Assembly (NCBI GenBank): GCA_023512015.1
Contig: JAIMAI010000002.1
Coordinates: 1-64,000, forward strand
Reading direction: 5' to 3'
Origin: Acidothermus sp.
Lineage (GTDB): Bacteria; Actinomycetota; Actinomycetes; Acidothermales; Acidothermaceae
DNA: 64,000 nucleotides
Part shown: positions 30,783 to 37,486 of the stretch, piece after piece
Layout of the letters: the number at the start of each line of letters is the position of its first letter
Position numbering within the stretch: position 1 is the first letter of the stretch
The notes under the pieces: model-generated
What the model was told of the DNA's origin: nothing
Databases searched by the model: none
The model's input: only the letters and a program-made list of their open reading frames with translations
Translations under genes and position numbers: made by a program

Positions 30783-31181
30783 ATGCTGACCCTCGTCGCG
30801 GACTCCTGCACGTGCGACGGAGGGACCGTCTCCCCGTGGTGGCTTGTCGCGATGTTCCTCGCCGTCGGCAGCGTCTTCTGGAGGTCCAACCAAGCTCCGG
30901 CCAACGCCGGAGTCCACCGACCGTCGCTGGACGACGACGCGGAAACCCAAACGCATGAGCCGAACCGTTGGCATCGTTTCTGGGCGAGGCCTCGGCGGTC
31001 GGCCGAAGCAGCAGGGGACCCTCGAGGCAACAGCGGCAGGGTCACGACCATCCGCCCAGTCACCGTCGGCGCACAGCGCACGAGCTCGTCGCTTGCACCG
31101 CTCGGCGTGAACGCGCGATGCCCGAGCGGCGAGGACGCTTCGGACGACGTTTCGACGAGCGGGCGGCCTTTGCAGCCCTAA
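30783..31181 (+). CDS. Small putative membrane protein, unknown
   Basis: 132 residues from the ATG at 30783, or one more from the GTG at 30780; GGGAGGAGG lies five to eight bases upstream. The first 55 codons have the strong G/C third-position bias of real genes and encode one membrane helix (SPWWLVAMFLAVGSVFW) after a short Cys-containing lead (ADSCTCDGG). The second half is basic and low in regular structure, and its codon bias weakens. The true protein may therefore be shorter or frameshifted. I do not recognise a family. An operator palindrome and promoter stand upstream. It faces away from thrS. Confidence 0.5.
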   Translation: MLTLVADSCTCDGGTVSPWWLVAMFLAVGSVFWRSNQAPANAGVHRPSLDDDAETQTHEPNRWHRFWARPRRSAEAAGDPRGNSGRVTTIRPVTVGAQRTSSSLAPLGVNARCPSGEDASDDVSTSGRPLQP

Positions 31182-31245
31182 GGCGCCTGATGTCGGCCGG
31201 AGGGGGCGCCAGCGTGACAGCCGACAGCGCGAGTCGAATCGACGG

Positions 31246-31317
31246 TGGGCGTACGTGGTTTCGAACCACGGACCTCTGCCGTGTGAAGGCAGCGCTCTCC
31301 CACTGAGCTATACGCCC
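31246..31317 (-). tRNA. tRNA-Val (anticodon CAC)
   Basis: Read on the minus strand, the acceptor stem GGGCGTA pairs with TACGCCC. The D-arm is AGCTCAGTGGGAGAGCG, the anticodon stem CTGCC/GGCAG encloses loop TTCACAC with anticodon CAC, and the T-arm contains GGTTCGAAACC. The CCA end is not encoded. It decodes GUG valine codons, frequent in high-G+C genomes. It is divergent from ssgB. Confidence 0.95.
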
Positions 31318-31489
31318 CTGGCCGAGCTCGACGCCCTATCGGGAAAAACGCCCGGCGTCCCGCTACTTTACATCCCGCTCGGCGGCGACGCATGCTGAGG
31401 AGTGGTGGCGGTTTCGTCGTGTTTGTCCGGCGTCCGCGCGGGAATCGTTCGGCCAGGCCCCGGCTGGCCCGACGAAAGGACGGTGGATC

Positions 31490-31936
31490 ATGCGCACCTC
31501 CGTCCACATCATCGAGATCACGGAGTTCGAACTGCTCTCCAGCAGTGCTCTCGGTGATCGTGCCAACATGTCCGCCCGCCACGTGCTGACCCAACTCCGC
31601 TACGACCCGAGCAATCCGTACGCGGTCGTCGTCCGGTTCATCACGCCGTCAGGGACGGTGGAGTGGGTGATCAGTCGTGACCTCCTCGCCGAGGGTGTAC
31701 ACCGACCCGTAGGGGACGGCGACGTCCACCTCGCTCCGGACGGCGACCGGCTGCGCTGGACGCTGCGCTCCCCCAGCGGCACCGCCGTTCTGGCCGCCCC
31801 GCTGGCGGCTTTGGGTGCCTTCGTCGCCGACACCGAGCGGATCGTTCCCCGCGGAACCGAACATCGGATGGTCGATCTGGACGCCGAGATCGCACGACTG
31901 CTGCGCGGTGGACCGCCAGGCGGCAACGCGTCGTGA
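31490..31936 (+). CDS. ssgB: SsgA/SsgB-family cell-division and sporulation regulator
   Basis: 148 residues with AAAGGA nine bases before the ATG. Family landmarks are LRYDPSNPYAVVVRF, TVEWVISRDLLAEGVHRPVG, GDVHLAP and VPRGTEHRMVDLD. These match SsgB best from memory, including EW-x3-RDLLAEG-x-HRP and PxGTEHR-x-x-DLD. In Streptomyces SsgB positions FtsZ for sporulation septa. Here there is a roughly ten-residue insertion near the N-terminus (SSSALGDRANMSA). Its place between thrS and a tRNA cluster fits the streptomycete ssgB locus. Presence suggests spore-like or specialised division capacity, or an older division role. Confidence 0.85.
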   Translation: MRTSVHIIEITEFELLSSSALGDRANMSARHVLTQLRYDPSNPYAVVVRFITPSGTVEWVISRDLLAEGVHRPVGDGDVHLAPDGDRLRWTLRSPSGTAVLAAPLAALGAFVADTERIVPRGTEHRMVDLDAEIARLLRGGPPGGNAS

Positions 31937-32046
31937 GGACTCCCGGCGACACGTGCGCGACCTTGCCCGAGGCGAGGAGGGCGGGGCCGGTTTCCTTTCG
32001 CCGCCGGAATCGGTTAAAGTGCAACACGCAACGGGGTTACCCCCAT

Positions 32047-32119
32047 GCGGACGTGGCTCAGTTGGTAGAGCATCACCTTGCCAAGGTGAGGGTCGCGGGT
32101 TCGAGTCCCGTCGTCCGCT
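32047..32119 (+). tRNA. tRNA-Gly (anticodon GCC)
   Basis: The acceptor stem GCGGACG pairs with CGTCCGC. The D-arm is GGCTCAGTTGGTAGAGC, the anticodon stem TCACC/GGTGA encloses loop TTGCCAA with anticodon GCC, and the T-arm contains GGGTTCGAGTCCC. The discriminator base is T and CCA is not encoded. It is first of three plus-strand tRNAs. Confidence 0.96.
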
Positions 32120-32225
32120 CGGAGGCGCCCGGACGGCGTCGACAGGGCCGCAGCGGTGAGCCCACCGGGGTCGGCAAGATCAGGTTGGAGTGCTTGGAAT
32201 CCCGAGCTGAGGTACCGCGCATCCC

Positions 32226-32297
32226 GGCGGAGTGGCCGAGTGGCTTAGGCAAGGGCCTGCAAAGCCCTGTACGCGGGTTCGATTCCCGCCTCCGCCT
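32226..32297 (+). tRNA. tRNA-Cys (anticodon GCA)
   Basis: The acceptor stem GGCGGAG pairs with CTCCGCC, with discriminator T as expected for tRNA-Cys. The anticodon stem AGGGC/GCCCT encloses loop CTGCAAA with anticodon GCA, and the T-arm has GGGTTCGATTCCC. CCA is not encoded. It lies 106 bp after tRNA-Gly and 28 bp before tRNA-Val. Confidence 0.96.
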
Positions 32298-32325
32298 CGC
32301 TCTCGGCCGCGAGGCTTGCAGAAGC

Positions 32326-32400
32326 GGGCGCTTAGCTCAGTGGGAGAGCGCTACCTTGACACGGTAGAGGTCGGCAGTTCAATCCTGCCAGCGCCCACCA
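32326..32400 (+). tRNA. tRNA-Val (anticodon GAC), CCA encoded
   Basis: The acceptor stem GGGCGCT pairs with AGCGCCC, followed by encoded ACCA. The anticodon stem CTACC/GGTAG encloses loop TTGACAC with anticodon GAC, and the T-arm contains GCAGTTCAATCCTGC. It is the only tRNA of the four here with a templated CCA end. A terminator hairpin follows within five bases. Confidence 0.96.
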
Positions 32401-32404
32401 CGGT

Positions 32405-32431
32405 CTGGTTGCACGGAAACCAGCGTTTTCT
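32405..32431 (+). terminator. Rho-independent terminator after the tRNA cluster
   Basis: The arms CTGGTT and AACCAG pair around a seven-base loop (GCACGGA), followed by CG and a TTTT-containing run. It begins five bases after the tRNA-Val CCA end and lies just beyond the stop of the convergent small gene. Confidence 0.7.
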
Positions 32432-32443
32432 CATGCGGATTTC

Positions 32444-32755
32444 TCACGCGGACGTCGGCACCTTGGAGCATCCCCCACTGCTCACCACGGTCTCGCAGGT
32501 CGAGGCCGGCAGGATCTCGACCGAACCCGCCTGGGCGAAGGGGGCGAGGAACCGCTCCAACTGATCCTGGCTAGCCGCTTCCGCGATGAGGTAGAACGTG
32601 TGCTTGTCGTTCGCTACCGCGTCCGCTCGAATCGTCACACCGTAACCGGCGGCGTTCGCGGGGGCAAGATGCTGCAGCAGCATCGAACCCATGGCCGGAT
32701 CCTGTGCGGGGCACGTCTCGGCCGCATGCTGGTGAACCGCGACGAAAAGACCCAT
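32444..32755 (-). CDS. Small conserved-looking protein of unknown function
   Basis: 103 residues, ATG with AGGAGG seven bases upstream. No signal peptide or membrane span. The sequence begins GLFVAVHQHAAETCPAQDP and ends STCETVVSSGGCSKVPTSA, with Cys residues at both ends and a middle that alternates strand-like and helix-like stretches (HTFYLIAEAASQDQLERFL). This looks like a small ferredoxin-like alpha/beta fold of the stress-responsive dimeric-barrel sort, but I do not recognise a specific family. It is monocistronic, convergent with the tRNA cluster and upstream on the strand from nothing obvious. Confidence 0.65.
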   Translation of the reverse strand: MGLFVAVHQHAAETCPAQDPAMGSMLLQHLAPANAAGYGVTIRADAVANDKHTFYLIAEAASQDQLERFLAPFAQAGSVEILPASTCETVVSSGGCSKVPTSA

Positions 32756-32907
32756 TTTGCTGCCTCCTACTCGCGTATCACGGCGTAAGACCGTGACCGG
32801 TCGCCGTCCTCTGAAATTGCACCCGACTTTTCGAGCCTACCGCCGCAACGCATTCCGGCTCGACCTACCGGAGGCGCACGAAGGCAAGGCGGCGCTGCGG
32901 AGGGTTT

Positions 32908-34074
32908 TCACTGCCGCTCCTTGAGGGCGGCGAGGGTCGCTGGCTGCCAGAGCCCGGTGAGCGCCACCATGGCCAACGCGACCGTCATTGCCACCAAACC
33001 ATGACGCACCCCGAGGTCGATCGCCTGCGACGCCGCAGCATCGGTCACCGCTGTGGCAACGGCGATCGCGAGCGTCGTGCCCCACAACACCCCCAGGCCG
33101 ATGACGAGCGCCCCTTCGGTCCAGCGGATGAGCACTCCTCCGGCGTACGGGACCCCAAGCGAGGCGTACAGGGCGGATCGGCCGCGTCGCATCCACGTCA
33201 CCACCCCCCACAGCAGGCCGATGAGCGCACCCGCCATCAGACTCACGTCGGAGGTGAGGCGGTTGCGGAATTCGCTTGCGGGGTCCCCGCCTTGACCGGC
33301 CGGGGGGAGGACGTCGGAGACCTGAATTCGCGCCTCGGCACGGTCGCCGAAAACAGCCGGAAGCACGGAACGCAAGATCTCACGATCCTGCGGGCGGATT
33401 TGCACGAAACAAAAATCGGCGTTTCCGCGCGCCGGTTGGAGCAGGAGGATGGCGGTGGACTCCGCGTCCCCGAGTTTGGCGAGATCCGCGATGGCGGCCA
33501 CTCGCAAGGGGCGGGTCGGCAGCGGACGTGCCGTGCCGGACGAAGGGGTGAAGGCCAGCACAGCACCCGGACGCCACTGCCAGCGTTCGGCGATGCTTTT
33601 GGAAATGATGACGCCGTCCGCCCCTGGGTAGGGCAAACCGTAGAGGCGAAGAATTCCTTCGGTGGCATACGCGAGCGTTTGATGGCTATCCGGTCGGCCA
33701 GCGAGGACCGCTCCGTCGACGTCCGCGGAGAGCGCAAACGCGGTTCGCACCCCGGCGACGGCGTTGACCCTCGCGCAAACGCGCGCGTCAATGTGGTCGT
33801 TGGCGCGCTGGACGACGAGCAGATCCCCACCGGCGCGTAAGAACGCGGATTCACGGGCAACGATCCGATGGACGGTCGCGAGGTCCGCCGTGATGAGAGT
33901 CGCCGTTACGGCGGCGACGATAGCCAGCAACGCACAGAAAAAAGGCCCTCCGGCGACGACGTTGAGATACCCCTCCCGCAACGACGAAGCGGCACGCCAC
34001 CGCGTCGTGCCACGAGCCTTCTTGTGTCGTCGACTTGCCTGGGTGTGACGACGCGAAAGAGATCCGGCAATCAT
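32908..34074 (-). CDS. ABC transporter permease, MacB/FtsX-like
   Basis: 388 residues from an ATG that overlaps the ATPase stop as ATGA. After a basic cytoplasmic tail there is one membrane helix (FFCALLAIVAAVTATLITAD) and an extracytoplasmic domain of about 200 residues (ESAFLRAGGDLLVVQRANDH...). Three helices close the protein (LMAGALIGLLWGVVTWM, ALVIGLGVLWGTTLAIAVAT, LVAMTVALAMVALTGLW). This 1+3 arrangement is the MacB/FtsX type IV exporter topology, in which the pump works mechanically on extracytoplasmic substrates rather than forming a channel. It is last in the six-gene cassette with its ATPase and a HlyD-like adaptor. Confidence 0.82.
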   Translation of the reverse strand: MIAGSLSRRHTQASRRHKKARGTTRWRAASSLREGYLNVVAGGPFFCALLAIVAAVTATLITADLATVHRIVARESAFLRAGGDLLVVQRANDHIDARVCARVNAVAGVRTAFALSADVDGAVLAGRPDSHQTLAYATEGILRLYGLPYPGADGVIISKSIAERWQWRPGAVLAFTPSSGTARPLPTRPLRVAAIADLAKLGDAESTAILLLQPARGNADFCFVQIRPQDREILRSVLPAVFGDRAEARIQVSDVLPPAGQGGDPASEFRNRLTSDVSLMAGALIGLLWGVVTWMRRGRSALYASLGVPYAGGVLIRWTEGALVIGLGVLWGTTLAIAVATAVTDAAASQAIDLGVRHGLVAMTVALAMVALTGLWQPATLAALKERQ

Positions 34075-34715
34075 CGCTCTGGCACGATCCGACCGTCGAC
34101 GATGTGGACGACCCTTTCGCATCGTTCGGCGACGGTTGGGTCGTGGGTCGCGACGATGAGGGCGGCGGACTCGTCGACGGCTTCGAACAGTGCATCGAGA
34201 ACGACGCATGTCGTCGCGTGATCGAGTTGGCCCGTGGGCTCGTCGGCGAGAATGAACGGACGCCGGGAAGCCAGTGCGCGGGCGATGACGACGCGCTGGA
34301 CCTCTCCTCCAGAAAGGTGCCGAGCCAGACTGTTCCTGCGGTCGAAAAGGCCGACGGCAGCGAGATGACGAGCCGCGACGAGATATGCCTCACGAAGGGA
34401 GACACCCAGGGTCAAGGCTGCGACGGCCACGTTGTCCAACGCCGTCCGCTCGGAAAAGACGTTGGTGGTTTGCAATATCCACGTCGTGACGTCGGTGGGC
34501 CGCGGAGCAGCAGAGCCATCGATGTCGACCCGTACCGTTCCGTTCGTGGGACGCACGAGGCCGCCCAGCACGGCGAGCAGGGTGGACTTTCCGGAGCCCG
34601 AGGGACCCAATACGGCGACCGTCTCTCCCCGGACCACCTCCACGGTCGCTCCGCGCAGCACGGGGTCGGCCAGCCCGCGGTAGCGAACCTCGACTGCATC
34701 TGCTAGGAGCCGCAT
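34071..34715 (-). CDS. ABC transporter ATP-binding protein (MacB/LolD type)
   Basis: 214 residues starting MRLLADAVEVRYRG. All nucleotide-binding motifs are intact: Walker A GPSGSGKSTLL, Q-loop WILQTTNVFSERTALDNV, signature LSGGEVQRVVIARAL, Walker B FILADEPTGQLD and switch His in VATHDP. The short length and the D-E-P-T-G-x-L-D Walker B extension fit the MacB/LolD subfamily. The start overlaps the adaptor gene by 13 bp and the stop overlaps the permease by 4 bp, so the three transporter parts are tightly coupled. Confidence 0.92.
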   Translation of the reverse strand: MRLLADAVEVRYRGLADPVLRGATVEVVRGETVAVLGPSGSGKSTLLAVLGGLVRPTNGTVRVDIDGSAAPRPTDVTTWILQTTNVFSERTALDNVAVAALTLGVSLREAYLVAARHLAAVGLFDRRNSLARHLSGGEVQRVVIARALASRRPFILADEPTGQLDHATTCVVLDALFEAVDESAALIVATHDPTVAERCERVVHIVDGRIVPER

Positions 34716-35740
34716 GGGTGGCTCACCGAAACCGAACCGGGATTGGCCAAGACCTGTTGCAGCGGGAAGGACAGCGGTAACTGCACGGTGCTCACTCCCC
34801 CTCCGATCGGCTGCACGATCGTCGGCTGCGACGTCGCCGAGGAGTACACGCAACTCGTTCCGTCTGCGCCGGTGACGAGTGCCGACGCTGGGATGACTTT
34901 GACCTGTTTTGCGGCCAACGCCTGGACGGTTGCCGGGCCGGAGTCCGCCGGTGACAGCGCTCCGCGGATTGCGGCCACGGCCTTGGGATCGGTGACGGTG
35001 CCCGAACCGAGCTGGTAGGGCACCGTGACCTTTCCGACGACGAGCTGCGCTCCACTGCTGAAATCCGCGGCTGCCGCAAAGCCACCCGCCGGCTCCTGCA
35101 CCGCGACGGCGACGGCCTGTTTGGGACCGCGTAAGACCGGAGTGCCCGGTGTGATCGTGGCTCCTGGGGAAACGAGGACTTGGCCGACGGTGAGCGGGTG
35201 GTCGCCGACCCATAACACCGTCGCGGGGTCGAATGTCTCCGAGCTGCCGTAACCCCCCGCGCGGTTGAAAGCGGCCACAGCACGACCGAGATCGTAGTCA
35301 TATCGGTCGGTCTCGGTACCAGAGAAGAATCCCAGCTGTCGGAGGAATCGAGCCAACCGTCGGACGTCGTCACCGACGAGACCCGGCTGAAGCGTCCGCC
35401 AGAACGGAGCGTCGGAGACGAACGCGCGCACAGGTTTGTCGTTCACCCGCAGCGCTGCGTCCCCATTTGCCAGTTGCCTGCCCACCTCCGGCGTGCCGGT
35501 AACGACGCCGCTCGCTGCGGAGACGATTTCGGCTCCGTCGGCATACGTCACGGTCACCGTCGTCGGCATCTGCGGCCGAACCTCCTGTCGGTCGACCGCG
35601 ACCACGATCGGATCGACGGGCTGCGCGGACGCCGTCGGATTGGGGGACGACGCAAGCAGCCTGAACGCTCCCAACAGGACAAGAGGAAGTACGAACAAAG
35701 TGAGCAAGACGATCCAGGCGGGCGAGCTTGGGCGACGCAT
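34703..35740 (-). CDS. HlyD-like adaptor with peptidoglycan-binding-like segment
   Basis: 345 residues, ATG with AGGAG five bases upstream. An N-terminal membrane anchor (PAWIVLLTLFVLPLVLLGAF) precedes an extracytoplasmic part. GDAALRVNDKPVRAFVSDAP is a biotinyl-lipoyl-like half motif. LQPGLVGDDVRRLARFLRQL followed by LGRAVAAFNRAGG resembles a peptidoglycan-binding (PGBD1) helical repeat. A second lipoyl-like half (VGQVLVSPGATITPGTPVLR) and a beta-barrel follow, and the protein ends with three residues after a Cys (SHPCGS). Actinobacterial MacB-type exporters commonly use such adaptors. It probably links the exporter to the cell wall. Confidence 0.8.
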   Translation of the reverse strand: MRRPSSPAWIVLLTLFVLPLVLLGAFRLLASSPNPTASAQPVDPIVVAVDRQEVRPQMPTTVTVTYADGAEIVSAASGVVTGTPEVGRQLANGDAALRVNDKPVRAFVSDAPFWRTLQPGLVGDDVRRLARFLRQLGFFSGTETDRYDYDLGRAVAAFNRAGGYGSSETFDPATVLWVGDHPLTVGQVLVSPGATITPGTPVLRGPKQAVAVAVQEPAGGFAAAADFSSGAQLVVGKVTVPYQLGSGTVTDPKAVAAIRGALSPADSGPATVQALAAKQVKVIPASALVTGADGTSCVYSSATSQPTIVQPIGGGVSTVQLPLSFPLQQVLANPGSVSVSHPCGS

Positions 35741-35757
35741 CACGACTCCTGTGGCTG

Positions 35758-36231
35758 TCAGGGCAGCTTCACGAGCTGGCCGACACCCTCGCCGCTTCCC
35801 TCGTAACTCACCTCGACGATTACCTCCTGCTCTTGATCCGATGTGAAGAACCCGGCAAGGCCGATGTTGTCCTTGCCGCAGACAGCGGTCACGGCCGCAG
35901 TACCCGGAAGACCCTTTGCCGCGTAGGTAGCCTGGCCTCCCGATTCACAGAGCAGAACCACCGCGTATCGGCCGGGTTCCAGGAAGACCCTGTTGTTGCT
36001 CTTGTCTCCGCTCTGCGTGAAACAGCTTCGGAAGACCAAGCCTTCTGTGACGGGAAGCGTCGGACATTCCCCGCGTAGCGCACTTCCCGCGTATTTCGCA
36101 AGCGGCTGCGCATGCAAATCCGCGAGACTCAATCCTCCCGAACCGCGAGCTGAGGTACAGCCCGTCACGAGTGCCACGCCCACCACAGCCATCACTATCC
36201 ATCGCGCTGCTGGTGTACCAACCTTCGTCAT
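35758..36231 (-). CDS. Putative lipoprotein, cassette component 2
   Basis: 157 residues. The signal peptide RWIVMAVVGVALVTGCTSAR ends in a lipobox (VTGC), so the mature protein should be anchored outside the membrane. It has four further Cys residues (GECPTLP, FRSCFTQ, LLCESGG, AVCGKDN), which could form two disulfides. The body looks beta-rich (RVFLEPGRYAVVLLCE, EQEVIVEVSYEG). No family recognised. It lies 17 bp before the adaptor gene and 4 bp after the other lipoprotein, so it belongs to the export cassette, perhaps as an immunity or substrate-binding part (inference). Confidence 0.75.
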   Translation of the reverse strand: MTKVGTPAARWIVMAVVGVALVTGCTSARGSGGLSLADLHAQPLAKYAGSALRGECPTLPVTEGLVFRSCFTQSGDKSNNRVFLEPGRYAVVLLCESGGQATYAAKGLPGTAAVTAVCGKDNIGLAGFFTSDQEQEVIVEVSYEGSGEGVGQLVKLP

Positions 36232-36235
36232 GTTC

Positions 36236-36856
36236 TCATCCTTGCCAGTCCTGGTAGCCGATTGCCATCATGCAGGAGAACTTCGTCCGCATCGACAGGT
36301 GTCCATCCAATGCAATCATCTCGACGAAGGACGCATCCGCCGGAACATCCACCTGATGATCACGCAAACAGCTCCGCAACGCCGGAGCCAAAGCCTTCTC
36401 CCGCCGCTGCTCAAACGCATACGCCACCGGACTATAAAGACTCCAATATCCATCGACAAAGCTCGCATATTTTGTCAGGCATGACCACGTCGGATCGCTA
36501 TCCAAATCCGAGGGAACCTGCTGACCTGGCGGCGACATGAGCGAGTAGTCCAAAACCGTCACTCCATGTTCCTTCTTGGTTCCATGTATTTGCACTGTGT
36601 AGCCGGAGGATCGCAGACAGTCGAAATACCGATTCATCGCGCTCTCGTAGTCCGCGTACGTCACCTCATCTTTCGACAGGATCGCGATCTGACTCTCATC
36701 CGCATGGGCAGCCTTAGCCTGCTGCAGCGTCTCCCGTAACGCTGCCTGCGGCGTGAGCATCTGGCGATGGTGGGGTGCACGACTCCCCCCACACCCCACC
36801 AACACCACCAAAGACACCACAGCCGCCAACAAGCGGAGCCGACCGCCGATTCTCAC
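36236..36856 (-). CDS. Putative lipoprotein, cassette component 1
   Basis: 206 residues from a GTG. The signal peptide RLRLLAAVVSLVVLVGCGGS has a lipobox (LVGC). The mature part has four Cys in similar settings (YFDCLRSSGY, TWSCLTKYAS, LRSCLRDHQV, KFSCMMAIGY), the style of actinobacterial extracytoplasmic proteins with 'xDC(L/M)' repeats. No enzyme motif. The gene is clearly poorer in G+C than most of the window; 36421-36480 and 36541-36600 each have 28 G+C of 60 by my count. It follows the secreted peptide by 58 bp and precedes lipoprotein 2 by 4 bp. Confidence 0.75.
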   Translation of the reverse strand: MRIGGRLRLLAAVVSLVVLVGCGGSRAPHHRQMLTPQAALRETLQQAKAAHADESQIAILSKDEVTYADYESAMNRYFDCLRSSGYTVQIHGTKKEHGVTVLDYSLMSPPGQQVPSDLDSDPTWSCLTKYASFVDGYWSLYSPVAYAFEQRREKALAPALRSCLRDHQVDVPADASFVEMIALDGHLSMRTKFSCMMAIGYQDWQG

Positions 36857-36914
36857 ATATCACCGCCTTAACCGAATGCTTTGAGGTTCCGCGATGGGCA
36901 CCCGCCACTGAGTA

Positions 36915-37250
36915 TCACCAGCCCAAATGTGCACCTTGCACTAGTTTGTACGCGGTCGCGTCTTGAACCCAGTGCACATTCCAAGACCACGCTGTTGTGA
37001 ACTGTGACGTGGTGCCGGGTGGCTGAAACGAATGCTGCGCCCCTACATGTGTGCAAAGCCCGTTCAGATCTGTGGTGATCGCTCGGTCGGAGTAGTCCAG
37101 ACCCATCCACACACAACCACTGCCCGCGTCCGCCAAGCGAGGCTTGATCGCGAGTGACCCTGCCGCGAGAAGTATCGCGGCGCAGAGCACGGCAACACCT
37201 CTCTTGCTTGCGCGGCTGCGAGTCACCGCAGAGTGCGAACCATGGAACAT
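36915..37250 (-). CDS. Small secreted peptide precursor (bacteriocin- or signal-like), cassette leader gene
   Basis: 111 residues, ATG with AAAGGAG five bases upstream and a sigma70-type promoter about 40 bp further on. The signal peptide (KRGVAVLCAAILLAAGSLA) should be cut after ADA at residues 40-42, leaving a mature peptide of about 69 residues. It has two Cys (46 and 66), which could form one disulfide, and is rich in Trp and His (TTAWSWNVHWVQD), ending HLGW. It does not show the lactococcin-972 pattern I remember. Its place at the head of an operon with an adaptor, ABC pump and two lipoproteins suggests a secreted effector or signal, but function is unproven. Confidence 0.7.
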   Translation of the reverse strand: MFHGSHSAVTRSRASKRGVAVLCAAILLAAGSLAIKPRLADAGSGCVWMGLDYSDRAITTDLNGLCTHVGAQHSFQPPGTTSQFTTAWSWNVHWVQDATAYKLVQGAHLGW

Positions 37251-37290
37251 CTTTTCTCCTTTGTCGTCGCCTCGCGAGTAGATCAAGGGC

Positions 37291-37319
37291 AGACTAGGCT
37301 ATGGATCATTGGTCGTCAA
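37291..37319 (-). promoter_or_regulatory. Sigma70-type promoter of the secreted-peptide export cassette
   Basis: On the minus strand TTGACG (37319-37314), a 17-base spacer and TAGTCT (37296-37291) form a near-consensus promoter. It lies about 40 bp upstream of the peptide start codon, with a clean AAAGGAG ribosome site between. It is the best promoter match I see in the window. Confidence 0.7.
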
Positions 37320-37486
37320 GATGCGGATGCGACGTCTTTCAAGCTATCCTGATATCCAACAGAACGTCGGAGGTGCGAGCTCCCGAAAAGCCGGCTCAGC
37401 GATAGCGCAGCAAGGCCGCTCAACGCCGTCGAAGTGCGAAAGAAAAGGCCGACCCCCGCAGCAGAAAAGATCGACGACGTGGGGGT

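Noticed and set aside
31321-31380. Terminator-like ACGC/GCGT with T-run on the minus strand
   Set aside because: It would lie in the leader of tRNA-Val(CAC) with no gene upstream to terminate; the stem is only four pairs.
32326-37319. Attachment-site duplication of the tRNA-Val 3' end around the cassette
   Set aside because: No second copy of the tRNA end and no integrase were seen, so integrative-element status is not supported.
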